In this document: in pieces, positions 1-7,483 of the stretch
Layout: every line of letters begins with the position of its first letter
How positions within the stretch are numbered: the first letter of the stretch is position 1
Assembly: GCA_944323405.1 (NCBI GenBank)
Contig: CALUSJ010000160.1
Span: 1 to 36,338, forward strand
Length of the DNA: 36,338 nucleotides
From: Candidatus Gastranaerophilales bacterium
GTDB taxonomy: Bacteria > Cyanobacteriota > Vampirovibrionia > Gastranaerophilales > Gastranaerophilaceae
Direction of reading: 5' to 3'
Made by a program: the position numbers and the translations under genes
The notes under the pieces: generated by a model
What the model was told of the DNA's origin: nothing
The model's database searches: none
The model's input: only the letters and a program-made list of their open reading frames with translations

Positions 1-2
1 TG

Positions 3-836
3 CTTGAATACAATAAAATAAGGGAAATATACGTTCAAAACAGGCGTGTATTTAAAACTATTCAGAAACAGGAAAAGAAGAAAAACCGCCCGCTTTCAGA
101 TGACGCAAGAGAATTCGGGCGCCAGACCAAAGAAATGCTTCATAAAATGCATTCTTATGAGTGCGACACCTGCAAATTGTTTAAAAAACACATGAAAAAT
201 ATTGACGTCCTTAACCGTTATGAAGCAAAACAAAAGGAATTAAACAAAGAAATCGAAAGACAGAAAGATATTTTCTGGAACAAATTCCTTTCGCATAGAG
301 CTGTTTTGAATGAATACGGGTATTTAAAAGAAGATTACCCGACGGAGAGAGGGGTTACAATCTCTCAAATCCGCTCGGAAAACGAACTCTTCTTAGCACA
401 GATTATATTTTCAGGAGTTCTTGAAGGGCTTACGCCGGCTGAGCTTGCTAGTGTAATTTGTGCAATTACTACAGAAGACATGCGAGCGGATTTGTATTCA
501 AGATTACCGCTCTCTCCTAATGTCAGAAAAAGATTGAATAAAATTAAGGATATCAAGCGGGATTTAGATAAAAAGCAGAAAAAATACGACGTTGAAGATC
601 CTATGTACATTAATGCCTTCTATTCTCCGCTTATTGAAATGTGGGCAACAGGTTCGGAGTGGGATGATATAATCGATCAGGTTGATATGGGAGAAGGTGA
701 TATTGTAAGGTGCTTTAAGCGTGTAATAGATGTTCTGCGCCAGTTCTGCACAATATCTAATATCCCAGAAGAACTTGTATTCACTGCTCGTGAAGCAATC
801 GATTTAATACAAAAAAGCCCGATTGATATAGATTAA
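3..836 (+). CDS. Ski2-like DEAD/DEAH RNA helicase, C-terminal part (HelY type), 5'-truncated
   Basis: The reading frame is open to the left edge, with its first full codon at base 3, so only the end of the protein is present. The visible part has a basic helical stretch, then a CDTCKLFKKHMKN segment. After that comes a domain containing GYLKEDYPTERG, ENELFLAQII and LEGLTPAELASVICAI. This order matches the end of the arch region and the DSHCT C-terminal helical domain of HelY/Mtr4/Ski2 helicases; the mycobacterial HelY equivalent reads GLSPAELAACLSAL at this point. The helicase motor motifs lie outside the window. The family unwinds structured RNA with ATP, in RNA processing or decay; the cellular role here is unknown. 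The stop lies 8 bp from the stop of the convergent next gene. Confidence 0.88.
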   Translation, partial: LEYNKIREIYVQNRRVFKTIQKQEKKKNRPLSDDAREFGRQTKEMLHKMHSYECDTCKLFKKHMKNIDVLNRYEAKQKELNKEIERQKDIFWNKFLSHRAVLNEYGYLKEDYPTERGVTISQIRSENELFLAQIIFSGVLEGLTPAELASVICAITTEDMRADLYSRLPLSPNVRKRLNKIKDIKRDLDKKQKKYDVEDPMYINAFYSPLIEMWATGSEWDDIIDQVDMGEGDIVRCFKRVIDVLRQFCTISNIPEELVFTAREAIDLIQKSPIDID

Positions 837-844
837 TATCTTTG

Positions 845-1243
845 CTACTCTTCAGGAACCTCGATTTCTACATCATCAACATCGTCCTGATCTTCTTTCT
901 TGATAATATCGATGACATTTTTTGCCATCTCTTTTGCTATAACTCCTCTTGTAGCTTCAGGACAATTTTGAAGCAGACTTATTGCTGTTCTCAGCGTACC
1001 ATCCAAATCATACCATCTGCCGTGCTTTGAATCATCAAGGACATCCTCTGTTGCTGAGACGATATCTTCTACAGATTCATATTCTGTGCTTGAAAGATGA
1101 TGTTCTGTTATTATTTTAATCAAATTCAAAGCAACCTTAATCTGAGTTTCATCATCAGATTCTTCCAGGGTTTTCATTGCTGAAGATAAAACAGGATCTT
1201 TGTCATACCAGCGTCTGCTATTTGTTGTAAACTCTTCTTTCAT
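845..1243 (-). CDS. Small acidic protein with a duplicated RWYD module, function unknown
   Basis: This 132-residue soluble protein has no signal peptide or membrane segment and is strongly acidic at its C-terminus. It contains two copies of one module. Residues 11-45 begin RWYDKD, followed by L19, A22, L26 and an IKII end. Residues 76-114 begin RWYDLD, followed by L84, A87, L91 and an IDII end. The copies are about 65 residues apart, so the protein probably arose by internal duplication of a helical unit. The ATG at 1243 has a GGAGG Shine-Dalgarno sequence 6 nt upstream and a good promoter at 1277-1305. The gene is monocistronic and convergent with the helicase gene. I do not recognise a named family. 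Confidence 0.8.
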   Translation of the reverse strand: MKEEFTTNSRRWYDKDPVLSSAMKTLEESDDETQIKVALNLIKIITEHHLSSTEYESVEDIVSATEDVLDDSKHGRWYDLDGTLRTAISLLQNCPEATRGVIAKEMAKNVIDIIKKEDQDDVDDVEIEVPEE

Positions 1244-1276
1244 AAAAAACCTCCTGACAATCTGACACGTGAGTTT

Positions 1277-1305
1277 ATTATACTATATTTTCTACATTTT
1301 GTAAA
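1277..1305 (-). promoter_or_regulatory. Promoter of the RWYD-module gene
   Basis: On the minus strand a TTTACA -35 box (1300-1305) and a perfect TATAAT -10 box (1277-1282) are separated by 17 bp. Transcription would start near 1270, giving a leader of about 27 nt that includes the GGAGG ribosome-binding site. Confidence 0.7.
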
Positions 1306-1311
1306 ATCTTA

Positions 1312-2244
1312 TCAAACAGATTTCATTGCAATATTATACAAAACTCGTTTTCTTATAGATATAGGGAGAATTTTTAATTCTATATTCTTATCAATCAAAC
1401 TCATTGAATTATGAACCGCAACACTTTCTTTTTCCATAGGTAAACAACTATTTACCCTGGAATTGTTACACAACCCAGAGATTATTAAATCTAAGTCATC
1501 CTCATTTGATACAGGCTTTTTCAACATAATATTATCCACAAAACTCTTATCTACTACCGTCACACTATGACCATTTAATGTGTATTCAGTATTCAAATAC
1601 CCAGTACACGTAAAATGATTTGTTATTATAATCTTATTTTCCATTTTATCAGTTATTGTATAAGATAGCAACTCATTTTTATTACTTATACCGCTTACAA
1701 AAATTGTTTGATTTTCATCTGAATATTCCGTAACACGGTTAAGAACATCATAACCGTAACTCTGATTTAGAATTAAATCTTTATTTAAATATATCTTACG
1801 GCTTATAATTCTATCAATACTATCATATTCATAAGCTGCTAATACTTCATTATTTAAACATTTTCGACATATACTATTTGTACGGTTCAAAGCATCATAG
1901 CCATAATGATACTCATATACACAACTTCCATCCTTTTTGTATAAATACTTTGAACAGACTTTATTTGCTTCATAAAATTCTCGACAAGTTAATCTATCAT
2001 TCCTATAATAGTTAATCGATTCAATATTATCACCATTAAAAAATACCTGCTTATACAACTCATTATCGACATTATAAAACCCCGCAGATACAAGCCTTCC
2101 CCTAGCATCTCGGTTTAATACAGCTTGAGACGATATTGTAAAAAGTCCATTCTCTTTATCTTCACAATTGATTACCGTATCTAAGATTTTTTTATATGAA
2201 ATTAATTCCTGAGGTATTGATTCTTTTGAAAACGAATTAACCAT
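1312..2244 (-). CDS. Small cytoplasmic YD-repeat (RHS-like) protein
   Basis: This 310-residue protein has three clear YD-type repeats in its middle: YGYDALNR, YEYDSIDR and YGYDVLNR. Further degenerate copies lie upstream (for example LNRDARGRLVSAGFY). YD repeats form the beta-cocoon shell of RHS and teneurin proteins. This protein is far shorter than RHS toxins. It has no signal peptide, no PxxxxDPxG-type core-end motif and no recognisable toxin domain, so it is probably a cytoplasmic repeat protein and not a secreted effector; that last point is inference. The ATG at 2244 is preceded by GGAG at a spacing of about 7 nt. It is read from the unusual promoter at 2282-2338 and lies directly downstream of the RpaA-like regulator gene on the same strand. 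Confidence 0.75.
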   Translation of the reverse strand: MVNSFSKESIPQELISYKKILDTVINCEDKENGLFTISSQAVLNRDARGRLVSAGFYNVDNELYKQVFFNGDNIESINYYRNDRLTCREFYEANKVCSKYLYKKDGSCVYEYHYGYDALNRTNSICRKCLNNEVLAAYEYDSIDRIISRKIYLNKDLILNQSYGYDVLNRVTEYSDENQTIFVSGISNKNELLSYTITDKMENKIIITNHFTCTGYLNTEYTLNGHSVTVVDKSFVDNIMLKKPVSNEDDLDLIISGLCNNSRVNSCLPMEKESVAVHNSMSLIDKNIELKILPISIRKRVLYNIAMKSV

Positions 2245-2281
2245 AGAAGATTCTCCATACTTAATTTATTAAATATCTCCT

Positions 2282-2338
2282 CATGTATATAAAGTATATA
2301 TTAAGTATAGAATTGCGTTTTTTTGCTAAATCTTTACA
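2282..2338 (-). promoter_or_regulatory. Shared-architecture promoter (GTAA box plus TACTTTATATA box)
   Basis: Read on the minus strand, a TGTAAA box (2333-2338, TTTACA on the plus strand) is followed 40 bp later by ATACTTTATATACATG (2282-2297). A GCAATT block lies between them. The same order and spacing occur upstream of the 50-residue gene (7012-7072) and in the gyrA-decarboxylase gap (22923-22982), and shifted by one base upstream of the gene at 19059. No usual TTGACA-type -35 box is present, which suggests activator-dependent transcription. Confidence 0.5.
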
Positions 2339-2341
2339 AAA

Positions 2342-3037
2342 CTAAATATTTAATTTATAACCGCCGCCATAGATTGTTTCTATATATTTTTTGCCATCAG
2401 AAATTTTATCTATTTTACTTCTCAAATGCCTTATATGGACTCTTATAGTTTCAACATTATCGTCCGGCTCATACCCCCAGATTTCTTTCAGAAGCCTTGC
2501 GCCTGAAACCATATTACCGTGGTTTTGGAATAACAAATTAAATATATCAAACTCAATCGGAGTTAGCTTTTGGATTTTGTCATTAATCTGAACACTATAT
2601 GTTTCAGGTAAAAGCGTAATTTCTTTATATGTTAAAAGTTCCCTGACCGCAGAAGTTTTAGGAATCTGTTTTGTTCTTTTTAAAAGAGCACGCACTCTTA
2701 CAATAAGTTCATCGATTTCAAACGGCTTTGTAAGATAATCATCAACCCCGAGATTAAAACCGTTTACCTTGTCATTAAGTTCAGAAAGCGCTGTCAGCAT
2801 AATTATTGGAGTTTCAGCTATTTCAGGGCATTGGCGGATTCTCTGCGCAACCGTAAAACCATCAACTTCCGGCATCATGACATCGAGAATAATAAGCGAC
2901 GGCTCCTCCTGTTTTGCAAGCGCAAACCCTTCTATTCCGTTGAATGCCTGTATTACCTCATGCCCTTGAAGCTCAAGATTTATTTTAATCAGTTCATTAA
3001 TAGCCTTATCATCATCAACTACAAGTATTTTAGCCAT
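2342..3037 (-). CDS. RpaA-like OmpR/PhoB-family response regulator
   Basis: This 231-residue two-domain regulator has an N-terminal receiver with acidic pair D8/D9, phospho-acceptor D52 (LDVMMPEVDGFT), T82 and K104, all conserved. It is followed by a winged-helix DNA-binding domain ending WGYEPDDNVETIRVHIRHLR and YGGGYKL. By memory, the receiver (VDGFTVAQR, DKVNGFNLGVDDYLTKPF) and the winged-helix segment resemble cyanobacterial RpaA, the circadian/energy output regulator, more than RpaB or PhoB; this was not confirmed by a tree. No histidine kinase is adjacent. The start lies inside the end of rmuC (8 bp overlap), so the two are translated from one message. Confidence 0.85.
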   Translation of the reverse strand: MAKILVVDDDKAINELIKINLELQGHEVIQAFNGIEGFALAKQEEPSLIILDVMMPEVDGFTVAQRIRQCPEIAETPIIMLTALSELNDKVNGFNLGVDDYLTKPFEIDELIVRVRALLKRTKQIPKTSAVRELLTYKEITLLPETYSVQINDKIQKLTPIEFDIFNLLFQNHGNMVSGARLLKEIWGYEPDDNVETIRVHIRHLRSKIDKISDGKKYIETIYGGGYKLNI

Positions 3038-4232
3038 TTATTAATACTTCCTCCGCTATCTCACTATTTTCATCAATTTCTTCCAATAATTTATCAGGAA
3101 TAGTTTTAGCAGAATTTATTCCCAATTCTTTCAACGCTTCCACCTGAGAGAATAAGCTTGGTTTGTTTTTATTGCCTCGCTTAAATCTGTTTATTGTTGT
3201 ATTAAGTTTTTTTCCGACATCTTCAAAACGTTTTTGCACATCAATCAAATCTTCGCAGAACTGAACAAAGGTTTCGTACAGATTTACTCCTGCATTTACT
3301 ATTTCTTCAACACTTTCGCATTGTTTTTCCTGTGCAAATAATTGGTCAACAAGCCTCATCGTTGCAAGAAGAGAGGCGGTTCCTACAATTATTATTTTTG
3401 ATTTATATGCACTGTTTATCAAATCCGCATCTTCATATAAAAGGCTTAAAGACGTTTCTATCGGAATATACATCATTATAAAATCAGGCTGCCAGAGATT
3501 TTCTGCATTTTGGTAATTTTTGTTCGCTAAATCGGTAATTCTCTTTTTAACTTCCGCTTTAAAATCTTTGAGCCTAGATGGGTCATCAATGTATTCAAGA
3601 TAACTTGTGAGGGTTACTTTTGAGTCAATAATTATATGCCGGTTTCCCGGAAGATTTATTACAATATCAGGTCTTATAATATGGTCTTCGTCATCTTTAA
3701 GGTTAGAAGAAGTGGTTACAAGCTGCTTATCATAATGAATACCTTCCCTCATTCCGCAGTATTCAAGAACAGTATCTAGAATATTTTCACCGTAAGCACC
3801 TTTTATATTTTGATTTTTAGTTAAAGCTTCGGTCAAATTTTTAGCTTCCTGTGCAATAAGTTTGTTATTCTTTTCCAGATTTAAAATCTGTTCTACAATT
3901 TTTGTAGTATTCTCAACTCCTGCAAGATTAAATTTTTCAACTTTGTTTTTAAATTCGCCTAACTCATTTTTTAGGGGCAGAATCTTTTCTTCCAGCGCTT
4001 CTCTATTTTGTTTCCTTAAATCTTCCTGCTCGTTTTTAATAGTTTCATTTGCAAGTTTTACAAAATCGTTTTTAATAATCTCCTGCAAACTACCTGTTGT
4101 TTCCATTTGAGTTTTCAACTTTATAAGCTCTTCATTTACCAAAGCTTGCTTTTTTGTAAAAAATAAATATAAAACAATACCGCAAATTAACGCTCCTAAT
4201 ATAAAAGAAACAACTCCCGTTAAAATCAGCAT
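3030..4232 (-). CDS. rmuC: DNA recombination protein RmuC homologue
   Basis: This 400-residue protein starts with a membrane anchor (residues 2-25, LILTGVVSFILGALICGIVL). A long charged coiled coil follows (about 30-130), then the RmuC domain. The nuclease-like core is visible as RPDIVINLPGN followed by HIIIDSKVTLTSY, a PD-(D/E)xK-type pattern. RmuC proteins limit recombination between inverted repeats in E. coli and are thought to be membrane-tethered nucleases. The ATG at 4232 has a strong AGGAGG 5 nt upstream. The gene overlaps the downstream RpaA-like regulator gene. The BI-1 gene lies 56 bp upstream, separated by a hairpin. Confidence 0.9.
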   Translation of the reverse strand: MLILTGVVSFILGALICGIVLYLFFTKKQALVNEELIKLKTQMETTGSLQEIIKNDFVKLANETIKNEQEDLRKQNREALEEKILPLKNELGEFKNKVEKFNLAGVENTTKIVEQILNLEKNNKLIAQEAKNLTEALTKNQNIKGAYGENILDTVLEYCGMREGIHYDKQLVTTSSNLKDDEDHIIRPDIVINLPGNRHIIIDSKVTLTSYLEYIDDPSRLKDFKAEVKKRITDLANKNYQNAENLWQPDFIMMYIPIETSLSLLYEDADLINSAYKSKIIIVGTASLLATMRLVDQLFAQEKQCESVEEIVNAGVNLYETFVQFCEDLIDVQKRFEDVGKKLNTTINRFKRGNKNKPSLFSQVEALKELGINSAKTIPDKLLEEIDENSEIAEEVLING

Positions 4233-4249
4233 ATATACCTCCTGAAAAA

Positions 4250-4280
4250 TTAAGCTTCTTTTATTATAAAAGAAGCTTAA
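4250..4280 (-). terminator. Hairpin terminator of the BI-1 gene, with a -10 box in its loop
   Basis: Fourteen-base arms (4250-4263 and 4267-4280) pair perfectly around a 3-base loop. On the minus strand they are followed by TTTTTC, giving an intrinsic terminator. On the minus strand the top of the stem and the loop read TATAAT (4263-4268), and the rmuC Shine-Dalgarno sequence begins 6 nt after the stem. The hairpin could therefore end the BI-1 transcript and also hold the -10 box of rmuC. Confidence 0.7.
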
Positions 4281-4288
4281 TAAAAAAT

Positions 4289-5014
4289 CTATTGTCTGTC
4301 CTGTAGTTTAGCAAGCAGCCTTAGTATTTCAAGATAGAGCCAAACAAGCGTAACCATAAGCCCGAATGCCCCAAACCATTCCATATCTTTTGGAAGCATC
4401 ATCTGAGAACCGCGTTCTATAAAATCAAAGTCAATTATTAAATTTAGAGCCGCTATTACACAAATTACAGCACTTATTGCAATCCCGGCGGGAGTTGCCG
4501 CATTAATCATTGGAACCTGCATATGGAAAAAGCTGCCAATAAAATCTACTAAATAAACCGCTGCAATTGATAATGTTGCAATAAAAATAACACTTCTGAA
4601 TTTATCAGTACATCTTATCATATTTGTTCTATAAAGAATTAACATTGCGAATAAAGCAGCAAAAGTACCTGCAACCGCTTGTGATACAATTCCAGGATAA
4701 GAAGCTTCAAAAGTTGCTGATAATCCTCCTAAGAATAAACCTTCACATACGGCATAAACAGGTATCAAAAATTTAGTTCTCGTAAAACAGATTATAAGCG
4801 CTAGAATAAAACCAACAATTGCTCCACCACCTGTAAGCATTACGGCCAGGTCTGTATATCCCATAGTCATACGTGACCAGACAAAAGCAGCAGCCGCTAC
4901 CAGCAATATCGCTAAGAAAGCCGTAACCTGTATAGTGCCGTTTACTGTCATCGGCTCGCCTTCTAGAACTCTCGACTGCTCTGCAAATTTTTCGTTTAAT
5001 ATAGGGTTTGACAT
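4289..5014 (-). CDS. Bax inhibitor-1/YccA-family membrane protein
   Basis: This 241-residue, very hydrophobic protein has about seven membrane segments. The family pattern is clear: the acidic LIIDFDFIERG segment after TM6, and a final WFGAFGLMVTLVWLYLEILRLL helix. BI-1 proteins are pH-sensitive calcium-leak channels in bacteria (YetJ type). The N-terminal 25 residues are cytoplasmic. The ATG at 5014 is preceded by GGAGG. An extended -10 promoter lies at 5041-5049 and a hairpin terminator follows the gene, so it can be transcribed alone. Confidence 0.9.
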   Translation of the reverse strand: MSNPILNEKFAEQSRVLEGEPMTVNGTIQVTAFLAILLVAAAAFVWSRMTMGYTDLAVMLTGGGAIVGFILALIICFTRTKFLIPVYAVCEGLFLGGLSATFEASYPGIVSQAVAGTFAALFAMLILYRTNMIRCTDKFRSVIFIATLSIAAVYLVDFIGSFFHMQVPMINAATPAGIAISAVICVIAALNLIIDFDFIERGSQMMLPKDMEWFGAFGLMVTLVWLYLEILRLLAKLQDRQ

Positions 5015-5040
5015 AAAACCTCCTTCTTTCCTTTGACAAT

Positions 5041-5049
5041 ATTATAACA
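5041..5049 (-). promoter_or_regulatory. Extended -10 promoter of the BI-1 gene
   Basis: The minus strand reads TGTTATAAT, an extended -10 (TGnTATAAT), about 27 nt upstream of the ATG. No good -35 is seen, as is usual for extended -10 promoters. It lies back-to-back with the promoter of the ABC transporter gene. Confidence 0.6.
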
Positions 5050-5064
5050 CACATTGTGAAAATA

Positions 5065-5093
5065 TTTACCCGCCTATTTTTTTTATGTAAAAT
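5065..5093 (+). promoter_or_regulatory. Promoter giving a leaderless ABC-transporter mRNA
   Basis: TTTACC (5065-5070), 17 bp, TAAAAT (5088-5093), then exactly 6 nt to the ATG at 5100. The predicted transcription start therefore coincides with the start codon. No Shine-Dalgarno sequence is present. Confidence 0.6.
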
Positions 5094-5099
5094 ATTCAT

Positions 5100-6839
5100 A
5101 TGTTTTTGAGTTCTTATAAAAAATTCTTTTCTTATTTTCAGAAAAATAAAAAATTTTTAAAATTATACTCATATCTATCTTTCATAGTAGGAGCCATTGA
5201 GCTTTTTGGGATTGCACTTACTTATCCCTTTGTTTTAAAGCTTCTTTCCCAACAACCATCCGAAAATATTCTTAACTCTCCTATAATAATCGGGCTAGGT
5301 ATTATTCTTTTATTTCTAGCTAAAAACATTTTAATGATATATTACACATACCTTCAAGCAAAATTCACAAAAGCTGTCGAAGCAGAAGTAAATCTTAGTT
5401 TTATGCGCTATTTCCTTGCAACACCGTATATGACGGGGATGAAAATTCCTCTTGCACAAAAAAGCAATATACTAAACTTTCTGATACCAAATGTTATTAA
5501 TAATTTTGTTCTAAGACTTCTAAACCTAAGAGTTAACTTTTTTATTTTTTGCTTAATTGCACTATTCTTAATAATAAAATTCCCTTTAGCCACAATCTTG
5601 ACTATTATTAGTTCCGTTGTATTAATATATATTCAAAACATCTTTTTTAAACCACGGCTGCGACAAAACGCCGAAAAAATGACAAAAACAAGCTTTATAT
5701 ATACGCAAAGAACAAATGAAGCAATTTTAGACATTAAAGCCGTTAAAATTTCTAACCACGAAATCTTTTTCTATAATAACTATAAATCTGCCATATTGAA
5801 TTATTATAAGACAGGAATTGAAACATTGTTCTTAAATACAATTCCACCGTACGTAACAGAGCCTTTTATTATAATTCTACTATTTATTCTCCTAAGCATA
5901 ATCTCTTGTCAAAGCTATAGTGAACCTGACAAGTTAATTGCATCATTTGCGGTTATTGTATCTGCAATATTTAGACTAGCCCCAACTATTTCCAGGCTAC
6001 AAGTTAATTTAAACGGAATAAACTCTTCTCTTCCAATTGTAGAAGAACTTTTAAAAATCTGCGAAAGTTTAGATATAAATAATACTAAAAAACTTGTTAA
6101 TAAAGAATTTACCCCGCTAAAATCTTCTATCGAGCTTAGAAATATTAATTTTGAATACGAAACTCATAAACCTGTTTTAAGAAATATTAATCTTACCATA
6201 AAAAAAGGGGAGTTTATAGGAATTGCAGGCCTCTCAGGAGCTGGAAAGTCGACTCTTGCTGATATTATTGCAGGACTATTAATACCCACAAGCGGTGAAA
6301 TACTAATCGACGGAGCAGTTAGTGAAAATCCTTTAAAAATTGGCTACATTCCTCAAGAATTCAACATTTTAAATGAATCAATAAAGAAAAATGTTATTTT
6401 CGGCTCTTCTTATGAAAACGATGATTTGGTCATTGATGCCCTAAAAAAAGCCCAATTATACGAATTTATTATTAATAATTACAAAGATGGAATAAACGCC
6501 AATCCTTTTGTAGATTCAACAGGTTTCTCACAAGGTCAAAAACAACGACTCGCAATTGCAAGAGCAATATACTCAAATCCAGATATTTTAATTCTTGATG
6601 AAGCAACTTCTTCACTAGATTTGAAAACAGAAAATGAATTTTGTAATGTCCTTAATAGTTTAAAAGGTGAAAAAACAATTATTGCAATAGCTCATAGACT
6701 ATCCACAATTAAATCCGCAGATAGAATTGCTTTTATGAAAGATGCCACAATAACAGATATAGCAGCTTTTGATGAACTCTACCAAAGAAGCGATGATTTC
6801 AGAGAGCTTATAAAGTTAGCTTCTATTAAATCCTCCTGA
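5100..6839 (+). CDS. MsbA-type ABC exporter (fused permease and ATPase)
   Basis: This 579-residue half-transporter has membrane helices in residues 1-320 and an ATPase domain after residue 340. The ATPase shows Walker A GLSGAGKST (near 380), the Q-loop in IPQEFNIL, signature GFSQGQKQR (near 475; the usual SGGQ reads SQGQ), Walker B ILILDEATSSLD (near 500) and the switch histidine in AIAHRLST. It should work as a homodimer, exporting a lipid, lipid-linked sugar or drug across the inner membrane. The substrate is not evident, although lipid-A or oligosaccharide flippases have this layout. The mRNA appears leaderless. The 3' end overlaps the convergent 50-residue gene by 14 bp. Confidence 0.9.
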   Translation: MFLSSYKKFFSYFQKNKKFLKLYSYLSFIVGAIELFGIALTYPFVLKLLSQQPSENILNSPIIIGLGIILLFLAKNILMIYYTYLQAKFTKAVEAEVNLSFMRYFLATPYMTGMKIPLAQKSNILNFLIPNVINNFVLRLLNLRVNFFIFCLIALFLIIKFPLATILTIISSVVLIYIQNIFFKPRLRQNAEKMTKTSFIYTQRTNEAILDIKAVKISNHEIFFYNNYKSAILNYYKTGIETLFLNTIPPYVTEPFIIILLFILLSIISCQSYSEPDKLIASFAVIVSAIFRLAPTISRLQVNLNGINSSLPIVEELLKICESLDINNTKKLVNKEFTPLKSSIELRNINFEYETHKPVLRNINLTIKKGEFIGIAGLSGAGKSTLADIIAGLLIPTSGEILIDGAVSENPLKIGYIPQEFNILNESIKKNVIFGSSYENDDLVIDALKKAQLYEFIINNYKDGINANPFVDSTGFSQGQKQRLAIARAIYSNPDILILDEATSSLDLKTENEFCNVLNSLKGEKTIIAIAHRLSTIKSADRIAFMKDATITDIAAFDELYQRSDDFRELIKLASIKSS

Positions 6840-6978
6840 CTTTTTCCATAAGTTTAGAAACCTGCTCTTTAAAATCACTATCTACAGGACTTGTAACATA
6901 TCCTGCAATACGTGCCTGCTCTTCCCTTTTTTCCAAATTCTTTTCTAACAAAGCCAATTTTCTCAATGCAATTGTCAT
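6826..6978 (-). CDS. 50-residue charged protein, function unknown
   Basis: A longer reading frame is open up to 7101, but the ATG at 6978 has a strong GAGGAGG 5 nt upstream, and the longer form would overlap the glyoxalase gene. I therefore choose 6978. The 50-residue product is helical and charged: an N-terminal KLALLEKNLEKREEQARIAGY segment that could form a coiled coil, then a linker, then EQVSKLMEKVRRI. It has no membrane segment. It is transcribed from the shared-architecture promoter at 7012-7072 and overlaps the convergent ABC-transporter gene by 14 bp at the stops. Confidence 0.75.
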   Translation of the reverse strand: MTIALRKLALLEKNLEKREEQARIAGYVTSPVDSDFKEQVSKLMEKVRRI

Positions 6979-7011
6979 AAAAACCTCCTCAGATACCTTA
7001 TCCGTTTTAAT

Positions 7012-7074
7012 CTTACATATATATAAAGTATTTTTTTTAGTGAAAATTGACCTTTTGTTAAGAAATGTTACATA
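7012..7074 (-). promoter_or_regulatory. Shared-architecture promoter with HLR1-like box
   Basis: On the plus strand, GTTAAGAA and GTTACATA (7057-7074) form a 10-bp-period direct repeat like the HLR1 element; the second half is perfect and the first matches 6 of 8. Forty base pairs downstream on the minus strand is ATACTTTATATATATGTAAG (7012-7031). Over 60 bp this region closely resembles 22923-22982, including a central CAATTTT block at the same offset. Confidence 0.55.
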
Positions 7075-7081
7075 TATAAAA

Positions 7082-7465
7082 TCACCATACGACTTTTTCA
7101 ATAAGTTCTATCTGGTAGCCGTCAGGATCTGTGATAAAAGCAATTCTTGACCCTTTACCATTCAAGTCAAACGGAGGATAAAGGTAAGAATAGCCGAGTT
7201 TATTAATTTTTTGGGTAAATTCATCAAGAGAATTAACAGAGAATGCAAAATGCCCGAAGCCACTTCCGATTTCATAACCATGAGCTGGAGTCTCATCGTT
7301 TACAGTAAGCTCAATCTGGCAAGTATTTTCTGCATCCCTCAAAAAATATAACCAGCAATCATCAAGTCTTTTTTTATGGTCAAACTGCATATTCAAAACT
7401 TCTGTATAAAATTTTAAAGATTTTTCAATATCTTTTACTCTTATCATTGTGTGTAAAAACTTCAT
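7082..7465 (-). CDS. gloA: Lactoylglutathione lyase (glyoxalase I)
   Basis: This 127-residue protein has two beta-alpha-beta-beta-beta modules of the vicinal-oxygen-chelate fold. The four metal ligands of the E. coli-type (Ni-dependent) enzyme are all present: H5 (FLHTMIRV), E52 (QIELT), H72 (GFGHFAF) and E120 (YQIELIE). The enzyme isomerises the methylglyoxal-thiol hemithioacetal to a lactoyl-thioester, detoxifying methylglyoxal. Length and start agree with the family. It lies 18 bp downstream of the large unknown protein at 7484, on the same strand, so it is probably co-transcribed with it. Confidence 0.93.
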   Translation of the reverse strand: MKFLHTMIRVKDIEKSLKFYTEVLNMQFDHKKRLDDCWLYFLRDAENTCQIELTVNDETPAHGYEIGSGFGHFAFSVNSLDEFTQKINKLGYSYLYPPFDLNGKGSRIAFITDPDGYQIELIEKVVW

Positions 7466-7483
7466 AACATCTCCTTTTAATCT

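Noticed and set aside
4773-5099. 108-codon minus-strand frame overlapping the start of the BI-1 gene
   Set aside because: It is out of frame with the conserved BI-1 protein and runs through its promoter and ribosome-binding site.
6979-7101. N-terminal extension of the 50-residue protein
   Set aside because: It would run through the promoter and into the glyoxalase gene; the GAGGAGG site supports the start at 6978.
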